Below, piece by piece: positions 30,453 through 40,624 of a DNA stretch of 64,000 nucleotides (its first letter is position 1; every line of letters starts with the position of its first letter). Origin of the DNA: Larkinella rosea. Lineage in GTDB: Bacteria > Bacteroidota > Bacteroidia > Cytophagales > Spirosomataceae. The DNA lies in the NCBI RefSeq assembly GCF_003858635.1, contig NZ_RQJO01000007.1, forward strand, positions 1,055,941 through 1,119,940, in the 5' to 3' direction. The position numbers and the translations under genes were made by a program. The notes below the pieces were generated by a model. The model did not search any database, was not told where the DNA came from, and saw nothing but the letters and a program-made list of their open reading frames with translations.

Positions 30453-31139
30453 TTAATTGGGGATAAAATTCAAAAAGGAGTCAGCCACCAGGTGGTATTT
30501 TTCGGTATCGATCTTGTAGTAGAAGGCACCCCGTTTCGAGAACCCCTTTTGTTTTTCCGCCAGTTTGATCAACAGGTTGGTGGATAGAATCTTCCGACTG
30601 AAGTTACGTTTGTCGAATTCGGTGTTATAAATGGCGTCGTAGAGCTTCTTCAGTTGCGGAATGGTAAATTTATCATTCAGAAGTTCAAAGCCGATCGGAT
30701 GCTGGGCGGCTTTGTAGCGCAGCCGCTTGATGGCCAGATCCACCATATCGCCGTGATCAAAAAGTAACGGAGGCAAATCATAGATCGAAAACCACTTTGC
30801 CTGGAAGGCCCCCGAGATTTTCGACTCGTAATCGGCAATCTTAACGAGCGAGAAGTACGCAATAGAAACCGTCCTGATGATCGGGTCCCGATCAGGATTA
30901 CCAAATGCGTGCAACTGCTCCAGATATACGTTGGTCAATCCCGTCAGATCATATAATATGCGACTGGCTGCCTGCTCGAGACTTTCTTCGGATTGTAACC
31001 AGCCGCCCATCAGCGACCAGGTTTTTTCTTCAACGCCCCGTTTTACCAACAACACTTTCAGGCTTTCCCCATCAAAACCGAAAATAATGGAATCCAGCGC
31101 CACCAGGTAAGGATGCTGCTGTTTGTATTGATCTAACAT
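30453..31139 (-). CDS. Nudix-domain sugar-responsive transcription regulator (NrtR/AraR-like)
   Basis: 228-aa regulator with an N-terminal Nudix-fold domain (about 8-150) and a C-terminal winged helix (about 155-228, FTIPQLKKLYDAIYNTEFD then NFSRKILST). The Nudix box region GGWLQSEESLEQAASRILYD keeps the leading Gly and Glu but has ILYDLTG where catalytic members carry RExxEExG, so hydrolysis is unlikely and the domain should sense a ligand. Bacteroidota use proteins of this architecture to control arabinose and related pentose genes. The adjacent xylA makes xylose or a derivative the likely effector here, by inference. Confidence 0.85.
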   Translation of the reverse strand: MLDQYKQQHPYLVALDSIIFGFDGESLKVLLVKRGVEEKTWSLMGGWLQSEESLEQAASRILYDLTGLTNVYLEQLHAFGNPDRDPIIRTVSIAYFSLVKIADYESKISGAFQAKWFSIYDLPPLLFDHGDMVDLAIKRLRYKAAQHPIGFELLNDKFTIPQLKKLYDAIYNTEFDKRNFSRKILSTNLLIKLAEKQKGFSKRGAFYYKIDTEKYHLVADSFLNFIPN

Positions 31140-31574
31140 AAACTAACTTGAAGATACCCGTGTCGATTTGGTTCCGCGAATGTACTAATAAAGCCGAATG
31201 ATTGGCCTTTAACGGCGGGACACAATTCATGCCAGGCGATCTTTTCACTGCACGGCCTTCCGTTTACGCTTCTGGACATTCGTAAACCGGTATCCTGACC
31301 TAAAACTGACTCATATTTACGTTGCAATCAGATCGGGTTAATAGGTATGAAAAGTTTATCAAATTTTTGAGATCGGTAGTCCAAACCAGAAGCGGCCCGA
31401 ATAAACGTACGGCTTGTCCCGGGAATACCGGCGGTTGGCAAGACTGACGCCCCGGCTGCATTCCGGTTTTATCCAGCTTTTCAGGAACGAAGACATCTTT
31501 GAAAAAACGCCTTGGTACCTTTAAGAAAAATACCTTGTTTCAGCGTAACATTACTTCCAAATTTTCTTGCCAAC
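31140..31574. other. 435-bp divergent non-coding region
   Basis: Spacer between the divergently transcribed Nudix regulator gene and the lipoprotein gene at 31575. No credible coding frame. It contains the 7-bp inverted repeat GTTTACG (31262-31268) / CGTAAAC (31281-31287) with a 12-nt spacer, a possible site for regulator autoregulation. I found no exact TAnnTTTG promoter. Confidence 0.4.
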
Positions 31575-32627
31575 ATGAAATCAAACGGTTGGAAACGAAT
31601 CACAAGCCAATGGTTACGAATCGCTTCAAGTTTATTTTTAGCCTGTTTTGCGACGTGTCAGAATCCCGCTCGTAAACAAATTACGCCGGCATTTTATTAC
31701 TGGCAAACTACCTTTAACCCCGCTCCTGCTGAAATGCTGCTTCTGAACCAGCTGAAAACCCGAAAATTGTACATCCGGTTTTTCGATCTGGACTGGGACC
31801 CGCAAGCCCAATCGCCCGCGCCCAGAGCGGTTATCCGGTTTATCCGGAAGCCCGTAGGTTTTTCGGTGATACCTGTTGTTTTTATTACGAATCAAACCAT
31901 GCTTCGTTGTAAAATTCCGGACATTCCGGAGTTGGCGGCTAGATTGTTTCGGAAAATTTCTCAAATCAGTCACCAAAACGGCATCGATCCGCAGGAAATC
32001 CAACTCGATTGCGACTGGACTGCCACCACCCGCGACCGGTATTTCCAACTGCTTCGGGAAATCAAAAACCGGTATACCGGGACGGTTTCGGCCACGATTC
32101 GGCTCCATCAAATCAAGTATTCGGAACAAACGGGTATTCCGCCCGTCGAGCGCGGTATGCTCATGTTTTACAATATGGCGGATTGGAAACGTCCGGAAAC
32201 CAGAAACTCCATTTACGATCTGGAGGTGGCCAATCGATACATTGATTTTATGGAAAAATATCCGCTGCCACTGGACGTGGTGTTCCCGTTGTTCCGCTGG
32301 ACGGTCGTCTACCGCAACAACCGGTTTTTGACTTTACTGAATTCGATGGATCAGCAAACCCTTTCAAGGCATTCGTTTTTAAAACCGCAACCCGAAAACC
32401 GGTTTGTGGCGCAGCGCGACACGAATGCCCTCGGCTTCTCCATCCGTCAGGGCGATGTTTTCCGAGCGGAACGCTCCAAACCCGACGATCTGGCGCTCGG
32501 GAAGCAGCTTGTGCTAGCGAAAATTCAAAATCAAAAACTTACATTTGCCCTCTATCATCTCGATTCTACCGTCATTTCTGCCTATTCCGATGCGTTTCTC
32601 CAATCTCTCTTCCGGTCGTCTCCGTAG
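31575..32627 (+). CDS. predicted lipoprotein of unknown function
   Basis: 350-aa protein from the ATG at 31575. The N-terminus (MKSNGWKRITSQWLRIASSLFLACFATC) is a lipoprotein-like signal with Cys in LFLAC. A frame open from 31512 has an unlikely leader. The body has alternating strands and helices (KLYIRFFDLDWDP, IQLDCDWTATTRDRYFQLLREIKNRY, LPLDVVFPLFRW), a rhythm compatible with a TIM barrel, but I recognise no named family. Its last 38 bp overlap the start of the next lipoprotein gene, so the two are translationally coupled and probably act together at the cell surface. Confidence 0.7.
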   Translation: MKSNGWKRITSQWLRIASSLFLACFATCQNPARKQITPAFYYWQTTFNPAPAEMLLLNQLKTRKLYIRFFDLDWDPQAQSPAPRAVIRFIRKPVGFSVIPVVFITNQTMLRCKIPDIPELAARLFRKISQISHQNGIDPQEIQLDCDWTATTRDRYFQLLREIKNRYTGTVSATIRLHQIKYSEQTGIPPVERGMLMFYNMADWKRPETRNSIYDLEVANRYIDFMEKYPLPLDVVFPLFRWTVVYRNNRFLTLLNSMDQQTLSRHSFLKPQPENRFVAQRDTNALGFSIRQGDVFRAERSKPDDLALGKQLVLAKIQNQKLTFALYHLDSTVISAYSDAFLQSLFRSSP

Positions 32628-35043
32628 ATTTTTTTTATCGCTGGCTATATTGATCGGTTTTGCGTGTGGGCCAGGCACTTACGACCTCAATGAGTTCATG
32701 AGTTTTTTCATGCCCGAAAGCAGCCGGTCGGCCGGGCGCGATCAGGTTTACCACTTTACCCCGCAACTGTATCGGTATGATGACAACGATGTTACCGACG
32801 AAGATTCGGTAGAAACGGACGAAAATACGCTGGCCTGGAAAACGTACAGCCGCGAAAAAGTGCCCGAAAGTGAGATCGCGGCAGCACTTTATAACCACGC
32901 GGATAAGACAACCAACGGACTTGTTCGCTGGGCGTCCGCGTCCAGTCCGGCGGCACTGGATTATCTGAATTTTGCCTGGCGGGTGGAAGACGCCACTCCC
33001 CAACCGGTCAATTCCTGGGAAGTTGACTCGGCTAAACTGGATACTTCTACGGCGGTGTTGAGAACGCTGTTGGCCGGGGCCAAAACCGGTTTTGCCGCAA
33101 CATCGGATGTATTTCTAAAAGAACGATATGCCTTTCAGGCCGTTAAACTGGCGGCAATGGCGAAGAAATACCACGATTGCCAGTCGCTTTATGAAAAGCT
33201 GGTTGGTTCGCTAACCCGAAAAACGTTTCTGAGCGACTGGGCGTATTGCCGCCATGCAGGGGCTACTTTGGCACTGGGCGATACGGCCAAAGCCATCTAC
33301 GAATTTGCGCAGGTCTTCGATCGCTGTCCTTCGCGCCGACGCGAAGCCGAAGCCAGTTTACGGATTCACGGCATTCGGTTTCGCGAAAAAGCGTTGGACT
33401 ATTGCTCCACTGATCATGAGAAAGCAGCGGTTTATGCCCTTTGTGCGGTTCAGCCCAGGCAGGATGCGCTGCCGTTTTTAAAGGAAATGGTGCGACTCAA
33501 TCCCGAAAATCCGCTGATCGAACTGGTCATGGCGCGGGAAATCAACCGAAACGAATATTTTTTCTTCCAAAGCACCTCACCCATTTACGGCTACGACGAC
33601 GAAACCCGCCAGGATTCGACTCAGTTTGTTGCCCGGAAACAGGAAGCGCCGGATTATTTTCAGCAGTTGAGATCGTTCGCGCTGGAGTCCGCCGGAAATA
33701 AATCGTTGGGAGATCCGGCGTTCTGGCTGACGGCCACCGCCTATCTGGACTATCTGGTTGAGTCGTACGCAGATGCCAAAACGCATCTGGACCGGGCTGC
33801 TCAGGAAACCTCAGCCAATCCCGTATTGAAAAAACAGATTGCACTGCAGCAAATGTTATTGATAACTGCCCAGACCGAAACCATTACCCCGGAATTTGAA
33901 AATCAGCTTATTGGATACCTGGAACAGTTCGGCAATTCAATGAATTTTTACATGACCAATGCGTTTGTGGTATCCTGCAAACAGTTGGCGATTAAATACG
34001 GTTACGGAAAAACCGCCGAAAAAAAATCCGGCGGCTGGCTCACCAGTTGTTCGGGTTCGAAGCAAAACGCAGCCGATGACCTGGCAACGGCGAAAGGTTT
34101 TTTGCTCACCGCCCTGACGTCTTCGCAGCTCAACAAGAATGAGATTTATTTCGACAGCCATTCGGATTTATACGACATTGAGGATACCACATCAGCCGCA
34201 ACGATTCAGAAAGTCGTCCGCTACGCTGAAAATGCCAACCCAACTGATTTTGACAGGCGCTTGTTGAAACTAAGCGGTTTTACCAATGACGCCCTGCATA
34301 TTTTGCTCGGCAGACGGCTTTTATCCGAAAACCACTACGGCGAAGCTGCCAAAGCCTATGCCCGGGTCAGTCCGAAAGTCTGGGAGACCGAACCGTTCAC
34401 GACCTATTTCGACGAAGATCCCTTTGCCCTCAACTTGCTGGGCGAACAGCACGGAACCAGCCGATCCAATTCATATACGCCCGTCTCGTTTCTTGAAAAG
34501 ATGGCGGCAATGGAAAATCAGGCCAGCACCGCAACGGGGGATGAGGCAGCTGGTCTCTATTATCAATTGGGTTGCGGAGCTTATAACTTGAGTTGGTTTG
34601 GTAATTCGTGGCTTTTGGTTCGGGCGCGCTGGAGTGGTGCCGAGCCGATTTTAAGTCAGTTCACCTATCGTCAGGTTCAGAATCCGCAAAAAAATCTGGC
34701 GATGGACCAGGTAAACGAGCTGGATTATTACACCAATCGATCGGCGAAAGCTTTTTTCGAGAAAGCCATTGCTGCCGCCAAAAATCCGGAAATTGCGGCC
34801 AAAGCCTGTTTCATGGCCGCCCGATGTGAACAAAATGCATTCCGGACCCGTCAGGAAATTGAATATGCGAAACGCAATTATTCCGTCGATCAGGAACCGT
34901 TCGATGCCGAAATGAAAAACCTACGGCGCGAAAAATACAGTATGTACCTGGCGAAACTAGGTAAACAGTATAATCAGACGCAATTCCACCAGGAAATGAT
35001 CCGGGAGTGCGCGACGTATGCGGATTTTCTGGCCGGGAAATAA
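32590..35043 (+). CDS. large TPR-like lipoprotein of unknown function
   Basis: 817-aa protein from the ATG at 32590 (MRFSNLSSGRLRRFFLSLAILIGFACG), with lipobox Cys in IGFAC. Beyond an acidic stretch (YDDNDVTDEDSVETDENT) it is mostly helical with repeat-like pairs such as LALGDTAKAIYEFAQVFDRCP, LVESYADAKTHLDRAAQETS and LLSENHYGEAAKAYARVSP, typical of TPR/Sel1-like superhelices. No catalytic motif is evident. It overlaps the preceding lipoprotein gene by 38 bp. A role as a surface scaffold with its partner is inference. Confidence 0.72.
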   Translation: MRFSNLSSGRLRRFFLSLAILIGFACGPGTYDLNEFMSFFMPESSRSAGRDQVYHFTPQLYRYDDNDVTDEDSVETDENTLAWKTYSREKVPESEIAAALYNHADKTTNGLVRWASASSPAALDYLNFAWRVEDATPQPVNSWEVDSAKLDTSTAVLRTLLAGAKTGFAATSDVFLKERYAFQAVKLAAMAKKYHDCQSLYEKLVGSLTRKTFLSDWAYCRHAGATLALGDTAKAIYEFAQVFDRCPSRRREAEASLRIHGIRFREKALDYCSTDHEKAAVYALCAVQPRQDALPFLKEMVRLNPENPLIELVMAREINRNEYFFFQSTSPIYGYDDETRQDSTQFVARKQEAPDYFQQLRSFALESAGNKSLGDPAFWLTATAYLDYLVESYADAKTHLDRAAQETSANPVLKKQIALQQMLLITAQTETITPEFENQLIGYLEQFGNSMNFYMTNAFVVSCKQLAIKYGYGKTAEKKSGGWLTSCSGSKQNAADDLATAKGFLLTALTSSQLNKNEIYFDSHSDLYDIEDTTSAATIQKVVRYAENANPTDFDRRLLKLSGFTNDALHILLGRRLLSENHYGEAAKAYARVSPKVWETEPFTTYFDEDPFALNLLGEQHGTSRSNSYTPVSFLEKMAAMENQASTATGDEAAGLYYQLGCGAYNLSWFGNSWLLVRARWSGAEPILSQFTYRQVQNPQKNLAMDQVNELDYYTNRSAKAFFEKAIAAAKNPEIAAKACFMAARCEQNAFRTRQEIEYAKRNYSVDQEPFDAEMKNLRREKYSMYLAKLGKQYNQTQFHQEMIRECATYADFLAGK

Positions 35044-35044
35044 T

Positions 35045-35824
35045 TCAGTTCGTTTTGAACCGCTCGCCAAAATAAAGATTCAGCCCGACGCAAAGGTACC
35101 CCCATTTGTCCTTGGTGTTGCTATCGTAATGATTTCCTTCGGTAAAAACCGGTCCGCCAGGCACGGACACGTTGTTGTTATTATCCAGCGTTGCGTCTAA
35201 TTTATCGGTTCGAACGATATTCAACCGCACGTCGCAGAAGATGCTCATCCGCCGTGACAGCGCCGTTGACCCGCGAAGGCCCATCACATATACCAGCTCA
35301 TGGGTTCGCTTCACCCCCGCTTTGCCCCGGGCTTCGATACCGTCTCGCGATCGGTGACTGCCCGCGTTATTCGTCAATCGTTGTAGCTTGCCGGTTTTAA
35401 AATCGAAGGCTTCGGCCCTGAAAAAGATCAGTCCGGCACCGGCGTAAGGTCTCAATTCGTACACTTTATTCAGTTCTCTAAACCCTTCAAGTACATTGAC
35501 CGACCCAACGGCTGCGACCTGAATAAAGCGGGTTTTCGCAATGGAATGGTAAAAATCCTCCTGTTGAGCCTGTAGCTCTCCCCCATCGACGGGCAATTCC
35601 ACGGCAATGGTTTTGGTGATTGGAATACTCAACGATGCACCACCATAAAACTGGGATACCGGATCTTTCAAATCACCGTATAACTGAGTCAATCCCACTC
35701 GAATGGCCAGACTGGCGGGGTGATTCCCCGTCGGTTGCGGGAGCGGTTTTGTTTGGGCCAGCCCCTGAATAGTCGCTGAAATGGTCAGAAGGAAGTAAAA
35801 ACCAGCGTGTAGAAATACATTCAT
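35045..35824 (-). CDS. outer-membrane beta-barrel-like protein, unknown
   Basis: 259-aa exported protein. A signal peptide (MNVFLHAGFYFLLTISATIQGLA) is followed by amphipathic alternating stretches (SLAIRVGLTQLYGDL, LRPYAGAGLIFFRAEAFD, ELVYVMGLRGSTAL) and the C-terminal WGYLCVGLNLYFGERFKTN, typical of small outer-membrane barrels. It is convergent with the TPR lipoprotein gene, and the two stop codons are one base apart. No specific family assigned. Confidence 0.65.
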   Translation of the reverse strand: MNVFLHAGFYFLLTISATIQGLAQTKPLPQPTGNHPASLAIRVGLTQLYGDLKDPVSQFYGGASLSIPITKTIAVELPVDGGELQAQQEDFYHSIAKTRFIQVAAVGSVNVLEGFRELNKVYELRPYAGAGLIFFRAEAFDFKTGKLQRLTNNAGSHRSRDGIEARGKAGVKRTHELVYVMGLRGSTALSRRMSIFCDVRLNIVRTDKLDATLDNNNNVSVPGGPVFTEGNHYDSNTKDKWGYLCVGLNLYFGERFKTN

Positions 35825-35941
35825 CAGTCATCCGATCTATGTTTTTCCTTAGACGTGAGATATGAAAAAAAGTCATCTTTTTACTATTTCCATCCAATTA
35901 TCTTCTGCAATGCGCCAGTCAATAGATCATTTTGGCAATAA

Positions 35942-37648
35942 ATGAAATATCAAGTATTTTGCATTTCAGATGTTACCATTTTGCCATTTATGGAACTTTA
36001 TTTACCTGTCTTTGTAAATCCTCTTTTCATAAGTTACCCCGGATCTCTACAAAATGCCCTCATTCATTTGTTTAAAACCGCGCACATTCACCAAAAAATA
36101 TTTTTAGTCCTTAAAATTATTTTAGTAGTCTGTCTGGTGATCCTTCTTTTAAAAAAGAAAATCCGTTTTCGGAATCCGTTTTTAATTCTCTTTTTTGTCT
36201 CAATCCTCATTCTTTTTTTTCGACTTCCGAATACATTGCTTCCGGAGCAAAACATTGATGAAAGTGTTTACATTGTCGGAGCGGGTGTCATGCTCGACAA
36301 TCCAACTATCTGGAAATCATTTGATTGTTTAACAGTTGGTCCGCTTCATTCGTATTTATTATCCTTATCCTACTGGTTATTTGGTGGAATAAATTACGTA
36401 TCCATCCGGTTGATTGGTATACTTTTCTGCACCATTCCCAGCCTTGTCTGTCTCTACTTTGCGGTTAAATTCCTGTATAACCAGTCGCTGGCGCTTTGTA
36501 TATCGTTGGGTTACGGATTATTTAATGCCATTCTAACGACGTTTGATTTTGTTGGTTATAGTTCAGAACTTTTGCCCCATCTTTTGCTATCGCTCGAATT
36601 TCTGTGCTTTTCGGCAATTTTATCCGGTCGACGGCTCAGCTATGCGTATTGGCTCTGTTTCATCGCGGGTTTGATGCCATACGCAAAGTTGCAGGGCGTT
36701 TTGCTGGCCGGATTACTGGTAGTTTTTCTTTTTGTAGAAATCCGGAAACAGCTTACTATCCGAAAAGTAATCGGGCTCATTTCCTGCGGATTAATTCCAT
36801 CAATCATTTTATTTACCTATTTATTCAGTAATTCACTGATCGACGAATTCTATCATTCCTATTTATTATTTAACCTGGAATATAGCGGATCACTGACCGA
36901 TTTAAAGTGGAGTTTAGTACCGGATCTAATTATTGATTCCCCCGAAACAACACCTTTTTTTGTATTTATTACTGCCATTATTGGAAGCCTATCGGTTTAT
37001 TTATTTACACGAAAATCTTTTGCGCACAAAAACCGGTTAATTTATTGTACGCTGCTTCTGATCGTTTGTTGGTTTTCGATCATTAAGCCAAATCAGTTTT
37101 TCAATCATTATCTCATCTTTTTATTTTATCCCATCTTCTGGATATTGGGCGTCGTTTCGGGCGAATTTCAACACCTCTATCCCAGCCGTTTCCGGTATTA
37201 TTCAGGGGCTTTATATACAGTTTTTTTCCTACTTACTGTAAGTTCATTCACCAAAAAAAATCTGGGAATCGACTATTTATACGGTTTTACGTATCAACCG
37301 GAGCCATTGGTTGCAACGATTCAATCGCTGGCAAGTCCATTGGACCGAATGAGTATTTGGGGGCACGGAAATCTGGCCCGTTTGCATTGTTATACCTCCT
37401 TGTTACCCGGTACCCGCGATGTTTTTGCATCGCGGCAAATCAACCCATCCGAACTGCAACCGTATTTTATTGCGCGGTATAAAAAGGATTTAGAGCAGAA
37501 CCGTCCCCGGTTTATTGTGGAAGATAATCAGTACGCCGACTACCAAACTCATCTGCAAACGATTTTTCCAGCTTTGCCCCAATTTTACTCGTTGCATTCC
37601 CGGCATGGATCGATTAATTTGTATGTTCGAAAGGATTTTCAGCAGTGA
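35942..37648 (+). CDS. polytopic membrane protein, ArnT/PMT-like glycosyltransferase candidate
   Basis: 568-aa integral membrane protein with about eleven to twelve hydrophobic helices, starting near residue 52. The first periplasmic loop carries NIDESVYIVGAGVMLDNP and the next loop reads LTVGPLHSYLLSLSYWLFGG. The acidic DE pair and the LxxGPL-x-SYLL pattern resemble GT39/ArnT-type transferases that use polyprenyl-phosphate sugars. The C-terminal part is soluble. The start may instead be the ATG at 35990. Base composition is visibly AT-richer (37-40% GC in the lines I counted) than the flanking genes. A SAM methyltransferase gene follows 32 bp later. Function is a family-level guess. Confidence 0.6.
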   Translation: MKYQVFCISDVTILPFMELYLPVFVNPLFISYPGSLQNALIHLFKTAHIHQKIFLVLKIILVVCLVILLLKKKIRFRNPFLILFFVSILILFFRLPNTLLPEQNIDESVYIVGAGVMLDNPTIWKSFDCLTVGPLHSYLLSLSYWLFGGINYVSIRLIGILFCTIPSLVCLYFAVKFLYNQSLALCISLGYGLFNAILTTFDFVGYSSELLPHLLLSLEFLCFSAILSGRRLSYAYWLCFIAGLMPYAKLQGVLLAGLLVVFLFVEIRKQLTIRKVIGLISCGLIPSIILFTYLFSNSLIDEFYHSYLLFNLEYSGSLTDLKWSLVPDLIIDSPETTPFFVFITAIIGSLSVYLFTRKSFAHKNRLIYCTLLLIVCWFSIIKPNQFFNHYLIFLFYPIFWILGVVSGEFQHLYPSRFRYYSGALYTVFFLLTVSSFTKKNLGIDYLYGFTYQPEPLVATIQSLASPLDRMSIWGHGNLARLHCYTSLLPGTRDVFASRQINPSELQPYFIARYKKDLEQNRPRFIVEDNQYADYQTHLQTIFPALPQFYSLHSRHGSINLYVRKDFQQ

Positions 37649-37680
37649 AAGCGATTCCATAACTAGAGGCAACTTGTTTC

Positions 37681-38325
37681 ATGGCTAAGCCGTCGGCCAG
37701 CAGCGGTTTTGATTTGATCGCGCCAATTTATGATCCGCTCTCCCGGCTGGTATTTGGTAATGCATTGCGGAAAGCGCAGTCGCACTGGCTCGATCAAATT
37801 CCCCAGAATGCGGTTATTCTGATCTTTGGTGGTGGTTCGGGGTGGTTGTTGACGCGCGTTCTGGCTATTTGCTCCCCGCACAAAGTGATTTACATTGATG
37901 CCTCGCCAGTCATGGTATCGCTGGCTCGGGAAAAAGTGGCTAACGACAAGCGGGTCGATTTCCGGGTCGGCACCGAAACTGCTATTGCATCCGATGATCG
38001 GGTCGATGCGGTTTTGACACCTTTCATTCTGGATTTATTTACGGAGGATCATTTACAAAACCATCTGATCCCTGTACTCATTAAAACACTGAATCACAAT
38101 GGATTATGGCTTTGTACTGATTTTTCAAAGCCAGTAACCGACTGGCAGCGCGCGCTCATGTGGTGTCAATACCGGTTTTTTCGAATTTTCAGCCAGATCA
38201 GCGCCAATCGGTTACCCAACTGGCTTGCATTGATGAATAACTTACTACGATCTGACCCTCAACAACTTGCTTCTTTTTTCGGCGGTTTCATTGCCAGTGC
38301 CTACTGGCGGAAAGCCGCCGACTAA
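37681..38325 (+). CDS. class I SAM-dependent methyltransferase
   Basis: 214-aa cytoplasmic methyltransferase with the Rossmann motif I VILIFGGGSGWLL near residue 45, acidic motif II VIYIDASPVMVSLARE, and motif post-I FRVGTETAIAS. The N-terminal FDLIAPIYDPLSRLVFGN resembles UbiE/quinone or small-molecule methyltransferases. The substrate is unknown. It follows the AT-rich membrane gene by 32 bp on the same strand and may be its partner, though its own base composition is closer to the window average. Confidence 0.8.
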   Translation: MAKPSASSGFDLIAPIYDPLSRLVFGNALRKAQSHWLDQIPQNAVILIFGGGSGWLLTRVLAICSPHKVIYIDASPVMVSLAREKVANDKRVDFRVGTETAIASDDRVDAVLTPFILDLFTEDHLQNHLIPVLIKTLNHNGLWLCTDFSKPVTDWQRALMWCQYRFFRIFSQISANRLPNWLALMNNLLRSDPQQLASFFGGFIASAYWRKAAD

Positions 38326-38406
38326 AATCGAATGTCGAAAAGCTGATCGAAATTAATCAGCGGTTTTGGGAAGTCAGAAGGTTATACCCGTTTCTTACAT
38401 AAAAAA

Positions 38407-38434
38407 AGCCAGCATGTTCGCAAACATGCTGGCT
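38407..38434 (-). terminator. rho-independent terminator of dnaK
   Basis: AGCCAGCATGTT / AACATGCTGGCT is a 12-bp perfect stem with loop CGCA. Read on the minus strand it is followed by seven T residues and lies 20 bp past the dnaK stop codon. It may also stop the convergent methyltransferase transcript. Confidence 0.88.
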
Positions 38435-38454
38435 CAATCATATACGCATTTCGG

Positions 38455-40389
38455 TTATTTCACTTCTTCAAAAGGCACATCCGAAACGTTGTCCTGCTGT
38501 CCGGCCGACTGACCGTTCTGGCCATTGGCTGAACTGCCATCACCGGCAAAACCGTCGGCTGGATTAGGCCCCTGCGCTCCACCGGTCGCATTGTAAAGCT
38601 CCTGCGAAGCAGTGGCCCAGGCGGCATTCAGTTTTTCCACACCCGCTTCAATGGCAACGGCATCCCGGCTGCTGTGGGCCGAACGCAACTCGCCCAGCGC
38701 ACCTTCGATGGCGGTTTTGTTGCCTTCCGACAATTTATCACCGTATTCTTTCAACTGTTTCTCGGTTTGGAAAATCAGCGAGTCGGCCTGGTTGATTTTC
38801 TCAATCGTTTCCCGTTCGGCTTTATCGGCGGCTTCGTTCGCCTTGGCTTCCTCGCGCATCCGGGTGATTTCTTCATCGCTCAACCCGCTCGACGCTTCAA
38901 TCCGGATTTTTTGTTCTTTACCCGTTCCTTTGTCGCGGGCCGTTACGTGCAAAATACCGTTGGCGTCGATATCGAACGTTACTTCAATCTGCGGGATACC
39001 ACGTGGAGCGGGCGGAATACCGTCGAGGTGGAACCGTCCGAGGGAGCGGTTTTGGTTCGCCAGTGGCCGTTCACCCTGCAAAATGTGAATTTCCACACTC
39101 GGCTGGCTGTCGGATGCCGTCGAGAACGTTTCCGATTTTTTGGTCGGAATCGTCGTGTTGGCGTCGATCAGGCGAGTCAAAACACCGCCCATCGTTTCGA
39201 TACCCAGCGACAGCGGAATAACGTCCAGCAGAAGCACATCTTTCACCTCTCCCGTCAACACACCACCCTGAATGGCAGCACCTACGGCAACCGCTTCATC
39301 CGGGTTCACGCTTTTCGACGGTTTACGTCCGAACAGTTTTTCAACCTCATCCTGTACTTTCGGAATCCGGGTCGATCCACCTACCAAAATCACTTCGTCG
39401 ATCTGGCTCGCCGAATAACCGGAGTTTTTCAACGCCCGGCGGCAAGGTTCCAGGCTGCGTTGAATCAGACTATCAGCTAATTGCTCAAATTTCGCGCGGC
39501 TCAAGGTCCGAACCAGGTGCTTCGGAATACCGTTCACCGGCATGATGTATGGCAGGTTGATTTCCGTCGAGCTGGAGCTGGAAAGTTCTACTTTCGCTTT
39601 TTCAGCGGCTTCTTTCAACCGTTGCAACGCCATCGGGTCCTGACGCAGGTCGATATTTTCGTCATTTTTGAATTCCTGAGCCAACCAGTCGATGATAACC
39701 TGATCAAAATCGTCACCACCCAGGTGCGTATCACCATCGGTTGATTTTACTTCGAAAACACCGTCGCCCAATTCCAGAATGGAAATATCGAACGTACCGC
39801 CCCCCAGGTCGAACACGGCGATTTTCATATCGTGGTGCTTCTTATCCAACCCGTAGGCCAGGGCAGCCGCGGTCGGTTCGTTGATGATCCGCTTCACGTC
39901 CAGACCGGCAATCTGGCCTGCTTCTTTCGTGGCCTGACGTTCGGCATCATTAAAATAAGCCGGAACCGTAATGACGGCTTCCGTAACGGATTGCCCCAGA
40001 TAATCTTCGGCAGTCTGCTTCATTTTTTGCAGAATCAGGGCCGAAATTTCCTGAGGAGTATATTGCCGGTCACCAATCCGAACACGTGGCGTGTCATTGG
40101 GGCCACGTTCAACGGAGTAAGCAATCGTTTTAATTTCATTCTGAACTTCGTTGAACCGTTTTCCCATGAACCGCTTGATCGATGAAATCGTGTTCTTGGG
40201 GTTAGTGATGGCCTGACGCTTGGCCGGATCACCGACCTTCCGTTCGCCATTGCCATTATCCATAAAGGCCACAACCGATGGTGTGGTCCGCCGGCCTTCA
40301 CTATTGGCGATGACCACCGGCTCGTTACCTTCCATAACTGCCACACACGAGTTGGTTGTTCCTAAGTCAATTCCTATAATCTTTCCCAT
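38455..40389 (-). CDS. dnaK: molecular chaperone DnaK (Hsp70)
   Basis: ATP-dependent cytoplasmic chaperone, 644 aa, full length. The nucleotide-binding domain starts [21 protein letters not shown] and contains [19 protein letters not shown] and [16 protein letters not shown]. The linker [19 protein letters not shown] leads to the substrate-binding domain, and the C-terminus is Gly/Asn/Gln-rich ending PFEEVK. dnaJ and grpE are not adjacent, and I saw no CIRCE inverted repeat upstream. A strong terminator follows. Confidence 0.98.
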   Translation of the reverse strand: MGKIIGIDLGTTNSCVAVMEGNEPVVIANSEGRRTTPSVVAFMDNGNGERKVGDPAKRQAITNPKNTISSIKRFMGKRFNEVQNEIKTIAYSVERGPNDTPRVRIGDRQYTPQEISALILQKMKQTAEDYLGQSVTEAVITVPAYFNDAERQATKEAGQIAGLDVKRIINEPTAAALAYGLDKKHHDMKIAVFDLGGGTFDISILELGDGVFEVKSTDGDTHLGGDDFDQVIIDWLAQEFKNDENIDLRQDPMALQRLKEAAEKAKVELSSSSSTEINLPYIMPVNGIPKHLVRTLSRAKFEQLADSLIQRSLEPCRRALKNSGYSASQIDEVILVGGSTRIPKVQDEVEKLFGRKPSKSVNPDEAVAVGAAIQGGVLTGEVKDVLLLDVIPLSLGIETMGGVLTRLIDANTTIPTKKSETFSTASDSQPSVEIHILQGERPLANQNRSLGRFHLDGIPPAPRGIPQIEVTFDIDANGILHVTARDKGTGKEQKIRIEASSGLSDEEITRMREEAKANEAADKAERETIEKINQADSLIFQTEKQLKEYGDKLSEGNKTAIEGALGELRSAHSSRDAVAIEAGVEKLNAAWATASQELYNATGGAQGPNPADGFAGDGSSANGQNGQSAGQQDNVSDVPFEEVK

Positions 40390-40624
40390 GATACTTTATG
40401 AATGTCTTGCTTTTAGTCGTTTGACAAACTACAATTGCCTATTGAACAAGACCTATGCCAGCCGGGTAAAATGCCCGGGAATGTGACAGATTGACAGCTA
40501 AAGCTGACTGAATGGCTTTTTTCAATCGGGCGGTTTTGCATTTATATGACAATTTGCTAACCACGTTTCCGCTGCTGTTGTTTCGTGTCATAGTTGCACC
40601 GGCCCCAACCGAATTGAAAAGAAA

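Noticed and set aside
38342-38361. GCTGAT/ATCAGC hairpin after the methyltransferase gene
   Set aside because: Only 6 bp with a short T-run. The stronger 12-bp hairpin at 38407 explains termination for both strands.
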